DNA from: Candidatus Amesbacteria bacterium GW2011_GWA1_47_20
GTDB taxonomy: Bacteria > Patescibacteriota > Microgenomatia > CAZETR01 > Amesbacteraceae
Length of the DNA: 38,753 nucleotides
Assembly (NCBI GenBank): GCA_001002405.1
Contig: LCOA01000001.1
Location: 1-38,753 of the forward strand
Direction: 5' to 3'
Part shown: one piece after another, positions 35,805 to 38,753 of the stretch
Position numbering within the stretch: the first letter of the stretch is position 1
Layout: each line of letters begins with the position of its first letter
Made by a program: the position numbers and the translations under genes
Notes under the pieces: generated by a model
Told to the model about the DNA's origin: nothing
What the model saw: the letters and a program-made list of their open reading frames with translations, nothing else
Database searches by the model: none

Positions 35805-36618
35805 AAACGAAAGTCGTTGGGTTTGGTATGCCATTAAATCCGTTCTCGATTATGTGGATGAAGTGATGGTCTGGGATACGGGTTCTACAGACAACACCGC
35901 TCGGATCATTAAGTCCATCGGTAATCCAAAAATTTCATTCCGACAGATCGACATAACTTCTGACGAAACAGCTCTTTCACACGCCCGGCAACAGATGTTA
36001 AATCAGACAAATTCCGACTGGCTAATGATTTTGGATGGTGATGAGGTTTGGTTAGAGGAGTCGATCAAAAAGATTCAAGGCTTCATCAATAATGAAGGGC
36101 AAAATTTCGACTCTATTGTAGTTCCAACTTTAAATTGTGTTGGCGATATCTACCACATTATGCCTCCAAGTGCCGGCCAGTACCATATCGCAGGTCATGT
36201 TGGTCATTATAATTTGCGCTTTATCAATCTGAAAAGGATTTCCGGAGTCCACGTTGCCAATCCGCCGGGACAGCTGCAAAGTTATTTCGACAAACACGGG
36301 ACCAGAATTCAAGATCGGGATCCTAATCATATAGCCTTTATTGATGCTCCCTATCTTCATATGACTCACTTACGGCGTTCGGGTTCCCGAGAAAAAGAGA
36401 TGGAGGTTTTTTGGCGTCAACCAAAATTGAAAACAGAATTAGGCATCCGACTGGCTAGCTCTTTTTCGTTTCCCAAGTGTTTTTATTTTCCCCGTCCTGA
36501 AATTGTTTCTTCTCCATGGGAGAGAAGAAATCTCCTCTATACTCTCAATGCTGCCTGGCAAACCCCACTAAAATATATTAAGCGCCGAATATTTAAACAG
36601 GCACCATACAGTCCATAG
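35776..36618 (+). CDS. GT2 family glycosyltransferase
   Basis: VRNESRWVWYAIKSVLDYVDEVMVWDTGSTDNTARII...DWLMILDGDEVWLEES. Confidence 0.88.
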   Translation: MRIVAHTIVRNESRWVWYAIKSVLDYVDEVMVWDTGSTDNTARIIKSIGNPKISFRQIDITSDETALSHARQQMLNQTNSDWLMILDGDEVWLEESIKKIQGFINNEGQNFDSIVVPTLNCVGDIYHIMPPSAGQYHIAGHVGHYNLRFINLKRISGVHVANPPGQLQSYFDKHGTRIQDRDPNHIAFIDAPYLHMTHLRRSGSREKEMEVFWRQPKLKTELGIRLASSFSFPKCFYFPRPEIVSSPWERRNLLYTLNAAWQTPLKYIKRRIFKQAPYSP

Positions 36619-37263
36619 GCCGTCTTTCCAGTTAATTTTTTTTCCCTCGGAGTAACTTCTCCCAGAATAACTTATTCCCACTTCGTAAATCCGCACGCCC
36701 ATTTTGGCGGTCTTGATTGTAAACTCCGGCTCGAAACCAAACCGCTTTTCTTGCAGACCCAGTTTCTTAGCCACGTCGCGCGTAAAAGCTTTGTAGCACG
36801 TTTCCATATCTGTCAGATTCAAGTTCGTAATAGTGTTGGCTAATAGAGTGATGAATTTATTTCCTACAAAATGCCAAAAATACAACACCCGGTGCGGCTG
36901 ATTGCCCACAAACCTGGACCCAAACACTACATCAGCTTTTCCCGCCATAATCGGGCCTAGAACTTGTGGGTACTCATTCGGATCGTACTCCAAATCTGCA
37001 TCCTGAATGATAAACGTGTCGCCCTTGGCGATCTTTAGCGCGTCTCTAATCGCCGTTCCTTTTCCCTCATTTTTAGCTTTGTTAATTATTTTTATTTTTT
37101 TGTTTTGCGCTTTGCACTTGGCAATTTGAGTTTTTGTACCATCCGTCGATCCATCATTTACGACAATAATCTCTCTAACCAATTTATTAACCAATACTCG
37201 TTTGAGTACCCGGCTAATAGTTTTATCTTCGTTATACGCTGGTATAATGACAGTTAATCTCAT
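36568..37263 (-). CDS. GT2 family, polyprenol-phosphate mannosyltransferase (DPM1)-like
   Basis: LTVIIPAYNEDKTISRVLKRV...IIVVNDGSTDGT...NEGKGTAIRDALKIAKGDTFIIQDADLEYDP. Confidence 0.92.
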   Translation of the reverse strand: MRLTVIIPAYNEDKTISRVLKRVLVNKLVREIIVVNDGSTDGTKTQIAKCKAQNKKIKIINKAKNEGKGTAIRDALKIAKGDTFIIQDADLEYDPNEYPQVLGPIMAGKADVVFGSRFVGNQPHRVLYFWHFVGNKFITLLANTITNLNLTDMETCYKAFTRDVAKKLGLQEKRFGFEPEFTIKTAKMGVRIYEVGISYSGRSYSEGKKINWKDGLWTVWCLFKYSALNIF

Positions 37264-37281
37264 TATCGCTGGAATTTTAGC

Positions 37282-38142
37282 ATGCGAGTCGTCTTTTTGT
37301 GTAAAAATTACGGATTGGTTAATAGGGGAGTGGAGACTTATGTTTCCGAGTTGTCATCCCGACTTAAACATTTGGGCATCGACGTTAATATCTATCCTCA
37401 TAGCGGTTATTTATCTAAAGCGGATATCGTTATATCTACCAACGGCAGATGGGACGCTATCAAGGCTAAAGTATGGTGCTTGGTGCACAATTCTAAATTA
37501 ATTATATCCGGTCAATCGGGACTAGGTTGGGACGACAAATTGAACTTGTGGCTCTTCCCGGACATCTTCGTAGGTTTATCAGATTATCAATGCCAATGGG
37601 CCAAAAGTATTAACCCGTTTGTAAAAGTGACTAAGATTCCCAACGGAGTAGACTTGCAAAAGTTCAACCCCAGAGCAAAGCCTCTCAAATTGAATTTATC
37701 CAAGCCGATTATCTTAAATGTGGGTGTGGTCACCAAAGATAAACGCCAATACCTGCTCAAACAAGCAATCCGGGGGTACTCATTATTATTGGTCGGAAAG
37801 GGCGGGGATATGGAATTTAGCCATCAAACTATGCCCTTTGTCTACACAGCTTGTGATTTGTTTTCTTACCCCACCTCTCCTTGGGAATCTTTTGGCATTG
37901 CCATGCTCGAGGCCATGGCTAGTGGTTTGCCGGTAGTAGCCACCGACGATCCTATCAGGAGAGAAATAGTTGGTAATGCAGGTCTATTTGTTGACCCCAC
38001 GGACTCTGCTGCTTACGCCCGGGTTTTAGAAAAGGCATTGAATACCAACTGGGGGGATAAACCCCGCCACCAGGCCGCCAAGTTTTCTTGGGACAAAATT
38101 GTCGCTCTTTATGATCTCTGTTTCCATAATTGCCTTAAATAA
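37282..38142 (+). CDS. GT4 family glycosyltransferase (short)
   Basis: MRVVFLCKNYGLVNRGVETYVSELSSRL...PNGVDLQKFNP...PWESFGIAMLEAMASGLPVVATD. Confidence 0.9.
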   Translation: MRVVFLCKNYGLVNRGVETYVSELSSRLKHLGIDVNIYPHSGYLSKADIVISTNGRWDAIKAKVWCLVHNSKLIISGQSGLGWDDKLNLWLFPDIFVGLSDYQCQWAKSINPFVKVTKIPNGVDLQKFNPRAKPLKLNLSKPIILNVGVVTKDKRQYLLKQAIRGYSLLLVGKGGDMEFSHQTMPFVYTACDLFSYPTSPWESFGIAMLEAMASGLPVVATDDPIRREIVGNAGLFVDPTDSAAYARVLEKALNTNWGDKPRHQAAKFSWDKIVALYDLCFHNCLK

Positions 38143-38752
38143 AGAAGCTATCCTGCCTCAATGCCTGGACAGCGCCCGGCAAGTGTCTGACGACGTGGTT
38201 ATTGTCACTAATGCCGACCATAAGTTTATAAATTTCGCCGACCAAAAAAACTTCGCCGCATCGAAGTGCAAAAACGATTGGGTTCTATCTTTGGACGCCG
38301 ATGAAGAACTGTCTTCGGAACTTATTTCCGAACTAAAATCTCTGGATCTTAAATTTTCTGCATACAAAATTCCCAGATTAAACATCATCTTTGGCAAGCC
38401 CATCTTGCATACCAACTGGGAGCCTTCTGCTGATACCCACGTCTGGTTATACAACAAGACTCTCGGCCAATGGGCCAACCCAGTTCATGAGGAGGTTATA
38501 ACCACTGGTTTCGTGGGCACACTCCGGGGTCATAAAATTCACCATAGCTATCAGACTGTAGAAGAATTCCTGGATAAACTGAACGATTATACTTCCCACG
38601 AGACCAAAAGGTCTAATCCATTTTTTGATTTTCTCCGTCGCTACGTCTGGCACTTAGGATTTTTGGATGGTTGGCATGGATTGTTCTTAAGTTACCTCAT
38701 GTTTACTTACCACCTAGTCGTATGGGTAAAGAAAAATTCCTCCTCATCTTAG
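38111..38752 (+). CDS. GT2 family glycosyltransferase (WaaE/KdtX-like)
   Basis: MISVSIIALNKEAILPQCLDSARQVSDDVVIV...NDWVLSLDADEELS; start at ATG 38111. Confidence 0.88.
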   Translation: MISVSIIALNKEAILPQCLDSARQVSDDVVIVTNADHKFINFADQKNFAASKCKNDWVLSLDADEELSSELISELKSLDLKFSAYKIPRLNIIFGKPILHTNWEPSADTHVWLYNKTLGQWANPVHEEVITTGFVGTLRGHKIHHSYQTVEEFLDKLNDYTSHETKRSNPFFDFLRRYVWHLGFLDGWHGLFLSYLMFTYHLVVWVKKNSSSS

Positions 38753-38753
38753 T

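Noticed and set aside
1-38753. CRISPR array, tRNA, rRNA, or phage/defence genes
   Set aside because: No regularly spaced direct repeats, no tRNA cloverleaf or rRNA-like sequence noticed, and no Cas, integrase, nuclease or toxin motifs in the ORFs; the DUF4143 ATPase alone does not establish a defence system.

Overview
Dense, tRNA-free and rRNA-free 38.7 kb window dominated by surface-glycan biosynthesis genes. I count 13 GT-A/GT-B glycosyltransferases (GT2/GT4 types), 4 polytopic GT-C/YfhO-like membrane proteins, 1 further membrane protein of unknown type, 10 stand-alone class I SAM methyltransferases, a NodU/TobZ carbamoyltransferase, RmlC-like and RmlD-like sugar enzymes, and an O-antigen-type flippase. 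A five-gene block (16.87-21.16 kb) holds two MDR dehydrogenases (the second TarJ-like), a GDPD-like phosphodiesterase and two tandem sugar-type nucleotidyltransferases. My leading candidate for a new system is a polyol-phosphate activation module built from this block, set in a heavily methylated and carbamoylated glycan locus. The left edge carries an AAA/DUF4143 ATPase that looks inserted into a gene junction: a 39 nt copy of the junction lies on each side. TGA acts as a normal stop (many ATGA overlaps). Gene style suggests a Patescibacteria/CPR (Microgenomates-like) genome, but that is inference only. All functional calls come from reading motifs by eye; no database search was run.
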